Shown here piece after piece: positions 27,611 through 36,500 of a stretch of DNA of 64,000 bases. The notes beneath the pieces were generated by a model. It was not told where the DNA came from. It worked only from the letters and a program-made list of their open reading frames with translations, and ran no database searches. Location of the stretch: assembly GCA_934045905.1 (NCBI GenBank), contig OW203765.1, positions 27,685,997-27,749,996 of the forward strand. The letters run 5' to 3'. Every line of letters begins with the position of its first letter. The first letter of the stretch is position 1. Made by a program: the position numbers and the translations under genes. This DNA is from Leuctra nigra (taxonomy: Eukaryota > Arthropoda > Insecta > Plecoptera > Leuctridae).

Positions 27611-27643
<33 letters not shown>

Positions 27644-30170
27644 CTTTATTATCTTTTTCCAAAATACAGTGGGTAAAGGAGGTAGGAAAACCTACCCACA
27701 CAAATGCAAGAGCCTATTAAACTAATTAAATTGAAACCGGCTGGCCGGGCCTGACGGTTCTTCAACTTCTCCGTTAGCTTCATCTTCTTCCACTTCCTCT
27801 TCCTCTTCTTCCACTTCATCTTCTTCTCTATCCACCAATGCCCGCCACAAGTCTCTATTTAACCACCATTAATCTTTATTCACCATCTCCCATTGCTCGC
27901 CTCTCACTTCGACATCTTCTTCAACTAAACCATGCCACCTCGCTCTCGGTCTCCCTCTTTGCCTCTTTCCCTGCTCCAACTTTTCAAACTCTTTCCGAGG
28001 TATTCTCTTTTTGTCCATCCTTTTCATATTCCCAAACCATTTCAAACGCCCTCTACCAATCTTAAAGCACAATCTTTCTACTTCCAATTCCTTTCTTATC
28101 TTAGTACTTCTGATCTTATCTAACTTTGTTACTCGCTTCATACTTCTCAGGAATTTCATCTCTGATGCTTGTATTTGAGATTCTTCTTTTCCTCCAATTG
28201 TCCAAGTCACTGCTCCGTAAGTTAGTATGGATGAAATACATCTGATAGATGATTAACTTACAGCACATCGGAAAATCTTCGTCCCATAACAACTTTCTCA
28301 CAGTTTGGTAGAAGCTCTCTGCCTTCTTGACTCTTCCTTCCACTTCTCTACTAATTTTTGCGTCTTCTGAGATAATACTTCCGAGATATTTAAATTCCCT
28401 TTTTTCTTCTAACTCCACACCTTTCAACATAATCCTTTCTCTCTTCTTATTTTTCTTTGCCTTCCTCATATTAAGAGTTTCACTCTTTTCCTTGCTGATT
28501 TTCAATCCAAATTCTTCCGTAACTTCACTCCACCTGTCTATCTTTCTTTGCACTATTTCATAATTGTCTCCCCAAACCGTTATATCATCTGCATACACTA
28601 ATGTTCATACAATATAATAATTATAATATAAAAATGTAATTATAATAATCATACACAATATGATTACTAAATCACTGCCAGATTACATCTTTCTCATTTC
28701 CTCAAAAACTCAACCTGTATTGATTTGTCCGTAAGGGAAGTCTCGTGAAATTTTATTCTAGTAAATTTGTAAATATTAACACAAATAATAATGACAACAC
28801 ACACTTAATTTTCATTCATAAAATCAAATGCGAATATCATGGAATATTTTGGTAGAAAAACCCGCATGTGTCAAGAATCAGAACTGTGATGTCTTTCCAA
28901 GTCTCAAAGAATGTGTTACATGCTGATTGACCATTATTTTCCATGGCCACGGCATAACAAATTGTGATATCATTGCCAATTTTCTTGTTTAAAAATTATA
29001 AGAAATGTATAATACGTTGTAAATTAATTTATTGACAACTATTCATCCCACAACAAAAATAATAACACCTCCGCTTCAGCAATCTCATTTTTCTTTAAAT
29101 AAACATTATTCTGAAATTTATTTTAAGAGACTTCCCATTAATTATTAGGCAATACTTGACATTGATTCCTAAACCTAGCCTAAGCCAACACTGTGCTTCA
29201 GATACAGGGGAAGAAAGCTTTAAGTCCAATTTTTTAAATTATTAGTTAAGGTGCTGCAAGCGCGAGCGATTTTGCCGCTTGTTGCAGGCACTTTTTTGGA
29301 TACGATTGGAGACAAATTGGGTGGACGAAATGATCTGAAATTTTAATCGTGTTTAGATATAAGATAAACTTTTTTAATTTTTTACTTTGTTAATTAGTAG
29401 TAATTTGATGATTTTTTGTGAAAAATTGTATATTTTCTTGTCTCGCTGAGTGCCTTATGAAATTTAATTTTAAAAATGTGCCAAGTGATAATCCTAAGTT
29501 TGTGTTTTATTTATCAATTGGTTCACGGGTATGGTCTCCAATCGTATCGGAAATATTAATAGTTTTGCGCGGTTTTGTTGAATAACCGGCGCCTAATTAA
29601 CAAGGCTCTAAGCAAAAATTAAAATGTGCTACTAAAACACAATCAAAAACTGATCATGTGAACATCCTATCAAACTTACACCCACTTATGAAACAATTTT
29701 CCTCTCTCAATTAGCTAAAACGGTCGACCGCTTGCAACACAGGTGAACATTTTCTCGGTTTTTAGAAAATATTGCTACGAAGTCTTGAAAAAAGCAATTG
29801 AAATAAATATCGATCTGTACGGAACATCGACGCAGGTTTCAACCTAAAACTTCGTTTATCTCAGTTTCATCCGAATGTGATAGCGTTCTTTCTTCCCCTA
29901 AACCTTCAATTAGGTATTTGGTTATAAATTTACTTCAATACATTCATGCGAGTTAATTAACTGGTTTCAGTTTATGCCAAGGATGTTGTGAGGTCTCCTG
30001 CAAATGGAAAGACAACAACAACACTCAACAACGGATCTTCGAATAAACCGGAAGTGACGTCACAGAAGAATGGAGGTGTGAATACCTTGATCCACCAATC
30101 AGATCTCACGGTTCTGACTAGAAGACATGTGCAGACGGAAGAGAAGGAAAGGAACGTAATTTCTTTATAA
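13588..30170 (+). CDS. nrf-6-like: NRF gene 1: nose-resistant-to-fluoxetine-6-like acyltransferase-3 membrane protein, complete
   Basis: Thirteen exons join in phase to 739 aa: 13588-13816, 17654-17889, 18291-18481, 21824-21894, 22284-22480, 22801-22961, 23380-23548, 23953-24032, 24105-24224, 25583-25896, 26181-26323, 26705-26813, 29971-30170. All introns are GT/AG. Residues 1-22 look like a signal peptide. Residues ~50-220 form the cysteine-containing NRF domain (WALKMLDAGAKLPAG, NYDECL, VCVPDTC). From ~243 it is acyltransferase-3-like with many membrane segments: R279-x10-H290 in the first, RYIR at 359-362, WYLSLDMQCF, and a late VETP. C. elegans relatives act in gut lipid, yolk and drug transport; the substrate here is unknown. 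The start ATG precedes the hydrophobic leader. Exon 2's acceptor sits in array A and exon 3's donor in array B; the frame holds only if the exon-proximal sites are used. Confidence 0.93.
13872..14651. mobile_element. hAT-type MITE (780 bp) in intron 1, exact 8-bp TSD
   Basis: The ends are CAGTGTTGGGTAAGTTCC and the complementary ...TACCCAACACTG. They are flanked by the exact direct repeat CCCACGAC at 13864-13871 and 14652-14659. The subterminal regions are dense in AGTTCC/GGAACT palindromic words. No transposase is present. It lies in intron 1 of NRF gene 1, ending about 10 bp before the first partial unit of array A. Confidence 0.95.
14662..17721 (+). repeat. Array A: 30 x 101 bp, each with a 3' splice site and exon-2 start
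   Basis: The exonic word GACGCCGGCGCC recurs from 14730 to 17659, exactly 29 x 101 bp, giving 30 copies with scattered substitutions and a few compensating 1-bp indels. Each unit has an intronic part (ACATGCACTAATCTTCC then GGTGATCTCCCCCAG, with a CTAAT branch-point-like word) and 68 bp of exon 2 up to GGCAACTAC. Only the last copy continues into the exon body (GACGAGTGTCTGG). Reading from any copy into the next gives an in-frame TAG (CAGTGTTAG). The 87-aa minus-strand open frames here are repeat shadows. Confidence 0.97.
17940..18090 (-). mobile_element. tRNA-derived SINE in intron 2 of NRF gene 1
   Basis: On the minus strand, TTGGTAGAGCTCTCG is an A-box-like segment and GGTCATGGGTTCGAGCCCC a clear B box, spaced as in a tRNA and followed by a non-tRNA body. 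The promoter layout is typical of tRNA-derived SINEs. The acceptor-stem pairing of a functional tRNA is not evident. Element ends were not defined precisely. Confidence 0.7.
18451..21258 (+). repeat. Array B: 50 x 56 bp, each with the exon-3 5' splice site
   Basis: The donor word GCGCTGTAAGT recurs from a GT at 18482 to one at 21226, exactly 49 x 56 bp, giving 50 donors. Each unit has 31 bp of the 3' end of exon 3 (CAACGCTCAGAC...TTAGCGCT) and 25 bp of intron (GTAAGTTGCACTCAGTTTACC). Common variants are ACTAGCTG versus ACTCGCTG. The first donor keeps the frame. Using a later one adds 56n bases and meets TAA in the donor itself (GCG CTG TAA). Confidence 0.97.
21430..21640. repeat. Dispersed repeat family R1, copy in intron 3 of NRF gene 1
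   Basis: The phrases TTTTAGAAAATATTGCCAC, AAGTCTTGAAAAACGCAA, AAAACTTCGTTTATC and AGTTTCATCTGAATGTGA are shared in order with about 29750-29910 (+, intron 12) and 51470-51700 (inverted, intron 3 of NRF gene 2). The last copy probably derives from the gene duplication itself. No coding content. Confidence 0.7.
21975..22150. repeat. Dispersed repeat family R2, copy in intron 4 of NRF gene 1
   Basis: Shared phrases (TTCTGTCTTCATCCAATCAT, AATACTTCAATATAACTG, GTCAAATGGCAA, TTCCAAAAGT) appear in the same order at 32895-33085 upstream of the odorant receptor and, inverted, at about 50955-51130 in NRF gene 2. Confidence 0.7.
24455..25364 (+). repeat. Dispersed repeat family R5, ~0.9-kb copy in intron 9
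   Basis: It begins ACTAGGAAAACGCTCTGTG, runs through GCGTTGATGAGCGAGCACG, and ends after a ~25-base poly-A (about 25279-25303) with GACGCTCGCTACGCTCGCTC. The same start and end words bound 62376-63163. The A-run and a repeated 'CAAAATTTCAGATCGAT' suggest a non-autonomous retroelement, but no coding domain is present. Confidence 0.65.
27034..27102. repeat. (ATA)n microsatellite
   Basis: An AATAATAAT-type run with a few ACT interruptions, immediately 5' of the LINE fragment at 27103-27605. Confidence 0.9.
27103..27605 (+). pseudogene. LINE 3'-end fragment (C-terminal ORF2 region)
   Basis: The open stretch 27175-27495 reads MANKPDIVIKNTATKTCII and continues with IDVAIPMDRNVVQKEAEKR and KVVPIVVGALG. 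This is the post-reverse-transcriptase C-terminal segment found in many arthropod LINEs. A stop codon just upstream in frame (AGA TAG) and the absence of the RT domain show 5' truncation. A 3' UTR with AATAAA leads into a (TAA)n tail at 27606-27645. It sits in intron 12 of NRF gene 1 and is not a functional gene. Confidence 0.8.
27606..27645. repeat. (TAA)n microsatellite shared by two LINE tails
   Basis: A pure TAA run that follows the plus-strand LINE fragment. It also forms the 3' tail (ATT on the minus strand) of the opposite-strand LINE at 27646-28600, so the two are joined tail to tail. Confidence 0.85.
27646..28600 (-). pseudogene. LINE reverse-transcriptase fragment, 5'-truncated and frameshifted
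   Basis: The minus-strand frame 28598-28116 starts MYADDITVWGDN, the YADD catalytic box of LINE reverse transcriptase. It continues with KISKEKSETLNMRK, FKYLGSII and YQTVRKLLWDED, then shifts frame near 28210 to TWTIGGKEESQIQASEMKF...RWHGLVEEDVEVRGEQW. A TAA (27869-27871) interrupts before NRDLWRALVDREEDEVEEE. The N-terminal RT palm and endonuclease are missing. It is a dead copy in intron 12 of NRF gene 1. Confidence 0.88.
28735..29160. repeat. Dispersed repeat family R4, copy 2
   Basis: Counterpart of 8640-9060, with AACTATTCATCCCACAACAA, ATTATTCTGAAATTTA and GAGACTTCCCATTA in matching order. Located in intron 12 of NRF gene 1. Confidence 0.6.
29283..29520 (+). repeat. Dispersed repeat family R3, copy 1
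   Basis: The phrases GCAGGCACTTTTTTGGAT, GATTGGAGACAAA, CGAAATGAT, TCTTGTCTCGCTG and CCAAGTGATAA are shared with 38956-39210 (+, last intron of the odorant receptor) and, inverted, with about 44540-44945 (intron 12 of NRF gene 2). The presence of R3 in the same intron of both NRF paralogues dates that insertion before the duplication. Confidence 0.7.
29750..29910. repeat. Dispersed repeat family R1, copy in intron 12 of NRF gene 1
   Basis: Matches 21430-21640 in order (TTTTTAGAAAATATTGCTAC, AAAACTTCGTTTATCTC, GTTTCATCCGAATGTGATAG). Confidence 0.65.
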
Positions 30171-30447
30171 AGAAGGCTGCCATCTGTCAGCAAATAATGT
30201 AACCATTGAGTTATAAAATAGTACCTACAACATTTTAATTCTGGGTAGGGTAATAGGTACTGGGGGAACAGTTCTACTTCTGGTTAGGATATTAATGGTC
30301 AGCAATGTAATTTGCAGCAGCTGGCAATTCATCTAAAATATTGTTATATTTCTGCTGAATATTACTATTGTAAATGTGTTTGGTAGCGCCTCATCCTTTT
30401 CATAATGTCAGTTAGGCGTTTTCTTATGTTGTATGAGAGAATAAGCA

Positions 30448-30492
30448 CATTACGACTTGGCTGACGTGGAGCGAACGCTCCACTAGATAAAC
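30448..30492. repeat. Short repeat with palindrome TGGAGCGAACGCTCCA
   Basis: ACGACTTGGCTGACGTGGAGCG continues to CGCTCCACTAGAT. A near-identical block is at 42719-42760. It lies in the presumed 3' UTR or flank of NRF gene 1. Confidence 0.7.
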
Positions 30493-30507
30493 TATGGTGT
30501 ATACTGG

Positions 30508-30513
30508 AATAAA
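30508..30513 (+). terminator. Candidate poly-A signal of NRF gene 1
   Basis: First canonical AATAAA downstream of the stop at 30168-30170, about 340 bases away. Position is plausible for a 3' UTR; no transcript evidence. Confidence 0.4.
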
Positions 30514-30861
30514 ATCTAAAACATGTTTTTAAAGATTCATGACTATTATTATTAAGTTTTAGGATATTTCGTCATGTTTTTTTGTAAAACTTTTTATAAA
30601 ATCTAAAAATCTAAAACATTTTGGCATATTGCTAATTTCTTTAGGTAACTCTTTTATAAGTAATCATATTGAGGATATTGATTTCCATTATTAATAAAGT
30701 AAACAGTACCATTTTGTTACAGAAGTGAAGTTTTTACTTTTTATGTATGCAATGCACTGTCAGGAAACAAGAAGTAGAGAAAAAATGTAATCGGCAATAT
30801 AATTCATGAGTGTAGAATGCAAGTGTCTCTCAAAAACGTTTTAGAATAGTTCAACGTTGCT

Positions 30862-31629
30862 TCAAACCATTTTCACCGCTTTCACGGAAACATCGACATT
30901 TCTGTTGAGGCCGGGAGCGAGATCGAAGTATGAATCTGCCAACGCAATCGTGTTCCCGCTGGCCAGCTCGTCCTCCTCCATCTTCAGTGGCGTCTTGGCG
31001 AACTTCGCCGTCTTCCCTCCCGACCCAATCTGCCAGTGGATCTTGAACCTCGCGGAGTTCTCGTCAGACCCAATGTAACGTGCGTAGAATATTATCTTCG
31101 TCGCAATGTGACGAATACATATCCAGAAACATTCGCCCTCCTTTTTATACTTCATTATAGCTCTGTAACGTGTATCTTCAGTTGTATTGAACATAAGCGT
31201 GATGGTGGCCTTCAAAAGAAGGACGTTTTCAGGATGTTCCTTCAGGACATGGTCGTGGACCTCAAGGCGACCTCCAACAAAACCGCAAGCGGTTTGCGCA
31301 AGACATTTGTAAGCAACCTGGTATTTACAGTTACGATAATGATCCTCCAGGTCTTCCTCGCGTTTCCGTTTGACTCCACACCCGTTACACTTGAACTTGC
31401 AAGGGACGAGGAGAACTTGCTCGCTGAGGGCGTCGAGGGCGATGTTGCGGACTGCGGGGGAGCCTCTGGCGCGACACACCGGGCAGCTCTTGAGCGCCTT
31501 CTTGCAGTCGGTGCAGAGGTGGTGCCCGTTGACGCACGTGAAGATGGGGGCTTGACAGTACTCGAGGCACACGGGGCATTCGAGGAGTTGGAGGATACAC
31601 TCTTCGACTTTCTCCACGGAAGACCACAT
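30862..31629 (-). CDS. SIAH/Sina-type E3 ubiquitin ligase, intronless
   Basis: A single open frame of 255 aa. The start chosen is the ATG at 31629-31627 (AAAATAAAAATGTGG); the frame extends 13 codons upstream but without an ATG. An N-terminal RING of SIAH type spans residues 18-52 (C18-x2-C21, C32, H36, C39, C42, C49-x2-C52; ECPVCLEYCQAP...SCPVCRAR). A SIAH-type zinc finger follows (CKFKCNGCGV, HYRNC, CGFVGG, HDHVLKEH), then a C-terminal substrate-binding-like domain. The family ubiquitinates targets for proteasomal degradation with an E2. It is slightly shorter than typical SIAH (~280 aa). Lack of introns suggests a retrocopy-derived paralogue, of a kind often expanded in hemipterans. The frame is intact, so it may be functional. 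It lies convergent to NRF gene 1, starting about 0.7 kb past its stop codon. The 222-aa frame on the other strand is a shadow. Confidence 0.9.
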   Translation of the reverse strand: MWSSVEKVEECILQLLECPVCLEYCQAPIFTCVNGHHLCTDCKKALKSCPVCRARGSPAVRNIALDALSEQVLLVPCKFKCNGCGVKRKREEDLEDHYRNCKYQVAYKCLAQTACGFVGGRLEVHDHVLKEHPENVLLLKATITLMFNTTEDTRYRAIMKYKKEGECFWICIRHIATKIIFYARYIGSDENSARFKIHWQIGSGGKTAKFAKTPLKMEEDELASGNTIALADSYFDLAPGLNRNVDVSVKAVKMV

Positions 31630-32099
31630 TTTTATTTTCTTATGGACATAAAGTTGGACGGAATACAAAAGATTGTGATGGTTATATTGGTGTTTGATTG
31701 TTAATTTTGTGAGTGAGACTTGCAGATTTGGACAGGAATTTTGAAGTTGAGGTCTCGATGTTGGTTTCGGTGAGAGTAGTCATGGATTCTTCAACAATTG
31801 CCCAATTGTATTTTCAACACCATCATTTTAAGGCAATATGAAAGATATCTTATTGTTCATTTTCCTATCTTTATAGTATGGCTGGATGTCTGTTCTTACC
31901 CTTATAAACAATACTTCTTTTAAACAAAACAATCCTACAAAATACTAAAAAGTAGTGATTTTAAAAAATTGCCCACTTCAAAACTTTATTTAAAACATCT
32001 ACAATATTGAGCGCATCGTTCTTTATTGAGCGTATCATTGTAGAGATAGTTTGATATATCACCTAGTTTGGTATATTTTATTTCTGACCTATTCTTCTA

Positions 32100-32263
32100 T
32101 ACACGATGCGCCAAGTATTCTCTGATTTTTTAAATAAAGCTTTGACGTGGCACATCTTTTGATATCATACTTTTCAGTGCTGAATGTTTAGATGTATTTA
32201 CCTTATTTTAGTTGAATTAACTTGGCAGGTATTTGTACACCGAAGTGCTTTTAGGCTGCAAAC
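32100..32263. repeat. Half copy of the GATGCGCCAAG foldback family
   Basis: ACGATGCGCCAAGTATTCTC, TTTGACGTGGCACATC, TTTTGATATCATAC, CAGTGCTGAAT and ACTTGGCAGGTATTTGTACAC match the right half of the palindrome at 40972-41316. The family end (GTGTTTTTTATGGGG there) is split here by the MITE at 32264-32686 and resumes as TTATGGGGG at 32687. Confidence 0.75.
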
Positions 32264-32686
32264 ACACAGGGCGTTTTTTTCCTGCCCAGACGCGGCGTGG
32301 AAAAAAAACGCGACGTTTTTCTTGGGGGAACACACAGGGCGTGAAAAACGCGCGACGTTTTTCTGATCGAACAAACGGGGCGTGCAAGACGCGACGGTTT
32401 TTAGCAGCTGTCAAGGTCATGCTATGTCAGCTGTACAAAAACGTCGCGTGAAATAAACGAACGTGTGTTTGCTCTCATTTAAACCAATCAATGTGTTTCA
32501 TTTTAACGACTTCCTGGGTAAGCAGGAAAATAAACGCGATATGTCGCGTCTGGCCGGCGTGGAAAAAAACGCCGCGTGTAAAAACCGCCTCGTGTGTTCG
32601 CTCCCATAAGACTCAATGCTACCTATCTTCTCGGCGTTCAAACGCTTCGGCAGGGCGTGCAAAAAACGCCCCGTGTGTTTGCAGCC
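32264..32686. mobile_element. PIF/Harbinger-like MITE with TTA target duplication
   Basis: The left end is GGCTGCAAACACACAGGGCG and the right end is its complement CGCCCCGTGTGTTTGCAGCC, with one mismatch. TTA flanks both sides (32261-32263, 32687-32689). The interior has many AAAACGC/GCGTTTT words and no transposase. A 3-bp TTA target and GG-starting ends fit the PIF/Harbinger superfamily. It inserted into the older repeat at 32100-32263. Confidence 0.85.
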
Positions 32687-32894
32687 TTATGGGGGATGGG
32701 GGTGCTTTTAATTATTTGAAAGGAACACGGAAATTAATAAAAATAAAAAAGTTAATGTTTGGAGAAAATGAGAGGTGGTATCTGTGGTGGTCAGTATGAA
32801 ATATTGATACAATTCCTTTAAATAAACATTTCTCTTCCTCGGAGGTAAAAGGCCGGAAGTCAGTTTTAATTATTATGAGGTGGGCTTATAAACC

Positions 32895-33085
32895 AGTCAT
32901 TCTGTCTTCATCCAATCATAATGGTGATATGAGACATTATGTAGTAATAGAATAAATACTTCAATATAACTGTACTTGTTGACATCAGTCAAATGGCAAG
33001 GCAATTGCATTAGGTACTTATTCCAAAAGTGTAAGTACAACACAAAATCAAGAAAATGGACTTCCGCCCTTTTGTCTCTGAGGTA
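32895..33085. repeat. Dispersed repeat family R2, copy upstream of the odorant receptor
   Basis: CATTCTGTCTTCATCCAATC, AATACTTCAATATAACTG, GTCAAATGGCAA and ATTCCAAAAGTGTAAG match 21975-22150. Confidence 0.7.
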
Positions 33086-33476
33086 CAGATTTAACATGGA
33101 CATAGCATAGGACTATCGCTTATAAATGTGCCTATTTAATCTTTCTTCCCGTGAACCTTCTTGTAGTTTGATGCTGTGGCCGATTTGAAATATAGGATCA
33201 ATAATAAAAGTTATATCTAAATTGAACTAACGGAAATACTTACGTAAAATATGCTGTGAATTATTTATCTTTATCGACGTAAGGGTGAATTTTGAGCGTC
33301 TTAGTATTACATTGTCGCCCTTATGACGAAGGACACACATCATTGCAATACAAAATCCATTTTGAAGCATGTTGAAGTAAGCATTTCTGGCAAATAACCC
33401 GTACTAATCGATATAATAACATATGAACTTATTCTTTGGAACACATTCGTGAAATCTAAAGCGGGCGAGTGGACGT

Positions 33477-33530
33477 ATATAACTATATAACTATATAACT
33501 ATAACTTCTATAACTTTATTCTGACGTCAT
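33477..33530 (+). promoter_or_regulatory. TATATAAC repeats and TGACGTCA just before the odorant-receptor ATG
   Basis: Several tandem TATATAACTA words (about 33477-33505) are followed by a perfect cAMP-response-element-like TGACGTCA (33522-33529), ending three bases before the ATG at 33533. They could supply a TATA-type core promoter or simply be a microsatellite in the 5' UTR. No transcription start data. Confidence 0.3.
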
Positions 33531-33532
33531 CA

Positions 33533-36500
33533 ATGGCGCCGCCTTTAATTAACAGTGATGAGTACACCGTGTTCCAGCCTGTGGTACAGCTCATGGATGC
33601 ATTGGGTAAGATCTTACTTATAACACGTCTATGCTAAGATTCTGCGACGATTTGTCGCCATTTCAAAGAGTCCTGGGAACTGCTGTAGACACCAATGGCT
33701 GCGTCAAATTTTAAAAAGTTCGAAAATCGCACCAAAGCTTTTTTTTACACTGTATTGCAAACTTGGGAGAAAGTTTTGAATTTGATACCAATTTTCAGGT
33801 TCCTATAGTAATGAAAAATTAAGAAGTTTTATAAGGAAAAAATTATTTTTCTTTTGAAAAATTTGAATGAATATACTTATAGCTATGAATGAAAATACAT
33901 GGATCATAAAGCTGTAGATAATGTTGTTTCGAGGTTGGAGCAGGGACGGCTCGAGGTATTTTTGCCAGGGTGGGCAGGGAGTGGCAGGCAATTATTTAAA
34001 GTGTGGCAACAACATTTTTGCGAAGAATACAATCATTTATTGGGATGAGTATGTGCCCTGCGGGGCTTTTAAGTATATCAATATTCAATAGCAACGAATT
34101 TGGGGCGCTTAAATGAACACTTTTGGGGTAAAAAGTGTTATGAATGACATTTAAAATCAGGGTGGATTGTAAAGTTTCCATTATGTTCGATCTATAAAAT
34201 ACAATTTGAAGTGCTGTGTGATTTAATTACATTAAGAATAATTTGATTAGGAACCCAAAAATTTAAAATCAAAGAACCTAGATTTTTTGGTGTGGAGAGA
34301 GGGAGAGCAGTAGACGAAGTCAGGTGGGCGCACGCGCCCCCCCCCCCCCCTGGCACCGTCCCTGCGTTGGATCCAAGTTTGAGCTCTTTTGTTGTCGCGG
34401 CAAGTTTGATAATATCCTGTTCTCACTAAGGATTCGATCATGACCCAGTTCAATTACAATCGATATTAATACGGCGGAATATTTAAAGTCGAACTTTAGA
34501 ATGTTGTTACAACTTACATGCAAATTAGATCATGATTCTGTAGGTATACACTCGGTACAACAAAAATTGATCGGCGAACAAATTTGAATGACTGCTGGTC
34601 ATGATCCATAACAATCAATGTTTTTTTTTATTATCGATGAAATAAGAGGTCATCTACCATAGAGTGAGACAAGGAGATCGCTTGGATTGTCTTCTGCGAT
34701 GGTGATCTAACATTTTTCAGTCAATCAGCTTAATTGATCGATCAATTTTAGTTGCGCCAAATGTACACTCGGCCAAACAAAAATTGAACGTTGACCAAAT
34801 TTGAATGACTGCTGGTCATGTACCATAACCAATCAAAGCTTGTTATTATCATTGAAATGTGAGGTCATCTACTAGAGTGAGACAATAAGATCGCTTAGAC
34901 TGACTTCTGATGGTGCGATCTTACATAAATCAGCCTAGATTTATTGAACGTTCAATTTTTGTTTGGCCAAGTGTACATTCTTATAGTTTAAAAATTCAAA
35001 ATGTCTTTTGTTTGACCTTGACTTCAATCATGATTCAGATTTCGATCGCGTTCTTATTACTCAATCGAGACTCGAATCATGGTCGAGTTCGATTGAGTTC
35101 AGTTCACACACACATTTTCTATTTAATTGAGATTTTGGATAATGATCGAATCCTTTGAGAACCGGAAGTATATGGTGACGTATCGCGCCCGATCTGTCCA
35201 ATGATCTGTACAGGTATGCGGCCATACAGTGCCGAGGTGAAGAAGACCAAGATGAATCTACTACGGTTCTTCCTACCCAGACTCATCGTGATCGAAATGA
35301 TCCACGAGGCAGCTTTCAACCGTTGGATCTTCTTCTTCGTCTTTGGGAATCAGATCACGTTTCAAGAGTGGCCGAAACTTGTCTTCCTGGAATTGTGTGC
35401 CATTTTGATGGCGTCTGTTCTTGGCACAAAGTATTTCAATTCTGAAAAGTTTCGTCAAATACTTCTTACGCTTGACAATATAATAACCTCATACTGCTCG
35501 CAAAAGGAAAGGAACAAATTAAAACTTAAAGCAGTTACGGAAGTCACCGACTTCTTGGTGAAAAAATGTATTCCCACAGTATTTGGAGCAATGTTTATTC
35601 TCTATATCACACTTCTTCCTGCATTTATGTCTCATGATAAAGAAGGGTAAGAAAACTATGGCAATCACACAAAATCTTGATACTTCACACATTTTATAGT
35701 CGTCAGTATTCAAATTCAATAGCAACTATAGGGTGATGCATCTACCCTGTATTTTATTGGTTACTCCGAGATTAAAAACAGCCCATCATGAAAATTATTT
35801 GACAAGGTACTAAGGTACATTATTTCCAGATATTATTACATCCATGACACTTCAACTTCGCCGACTCGAGAGCTCACGGTGTCCGTTGTCATGACAATCT
35901 GGATGGCAAACCTAGCATTATTATGTTGCGAATTGAGCTTGACCTTTATATCTATGTGGCACGTCATCTGCCAGTTCAAAATTGTATGTGACAACTTGTT
36001 GAATATCCGAGCTGACAGTCTCGAGCACATCATGGCCAAGCGTCGCCAGAAGACTGAGAACAGTCGAACACCAGCTGAGCGAGGTGTGATGGAGTTAAGT
36101 CAAGGAGGAGCTGACAGTCTCGAGCACATCATGGCCAAGCGTCGCCAGAAGACTGAGAACAGTCGAACACCAGCTGAGCGAGGTGTGATGGAGTTAAGTC
36201 AAGGAGGAGCTGACAGTCTCGAGCACATCATGGCCAAGCGTCGCCAGAAGACTGAGAACAGTCGAACACCAGCTGAGCGAGGTGTGATGGAGTTAAGTCA
36301 AGGAGGAGCTGACAGTCCTGAGCACATCATGGCCAAGCGTCGCCAGCAGACTGAGAACAGTCGAACACCAGCTGAGCGAGGTGTGATGGAGTTCAGTCAA
36401 GGAGGAGCTGACAGTCTCGAGCACATCATGGCCAAGCGTCGCCAGAAGACTGAGAACAGTCGAACACCAGCTGAGCGAGGTGTGATGGAGTTAAGTCAAG

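Larger units (their letters stand above)
31700..33478. other. Intergenic region with nested repeats
   Basis: Between the SIAH gene and the odorant receptor lie a half copy of the GATGCGCCAAG repeat (32100-32263), a Harbinger-like MITE inserted in it (32264-32686), and an R2 copy (32895-33085). No coding exon was recognised; the open frames at 32184-32799 belong to the MITE. Confidence 0.6.
33606..35213. other. Odorant receptor intron 1: MITE-rich
   Basis: This intron contains a hAT-like element (33941-34364) and two tandem copies of a TIR element (34545-34765 and 34761-34975). No coding exon was recognised between exon 1 and exon 2. Confidence 0.6.

Noticed and set aside
31036..31704. 222-aa plus-strand open frame
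   Set aside because: It is antisense to the SIAH gene, which has clear RING and zinc-finger residues on the minus strand.
32184..32799. Open frames of 60-102 aa on both strands
   Set aside because: They fall in the Harbinger-like MITE and its flanks, whose inverted repeats create mirrored frames.
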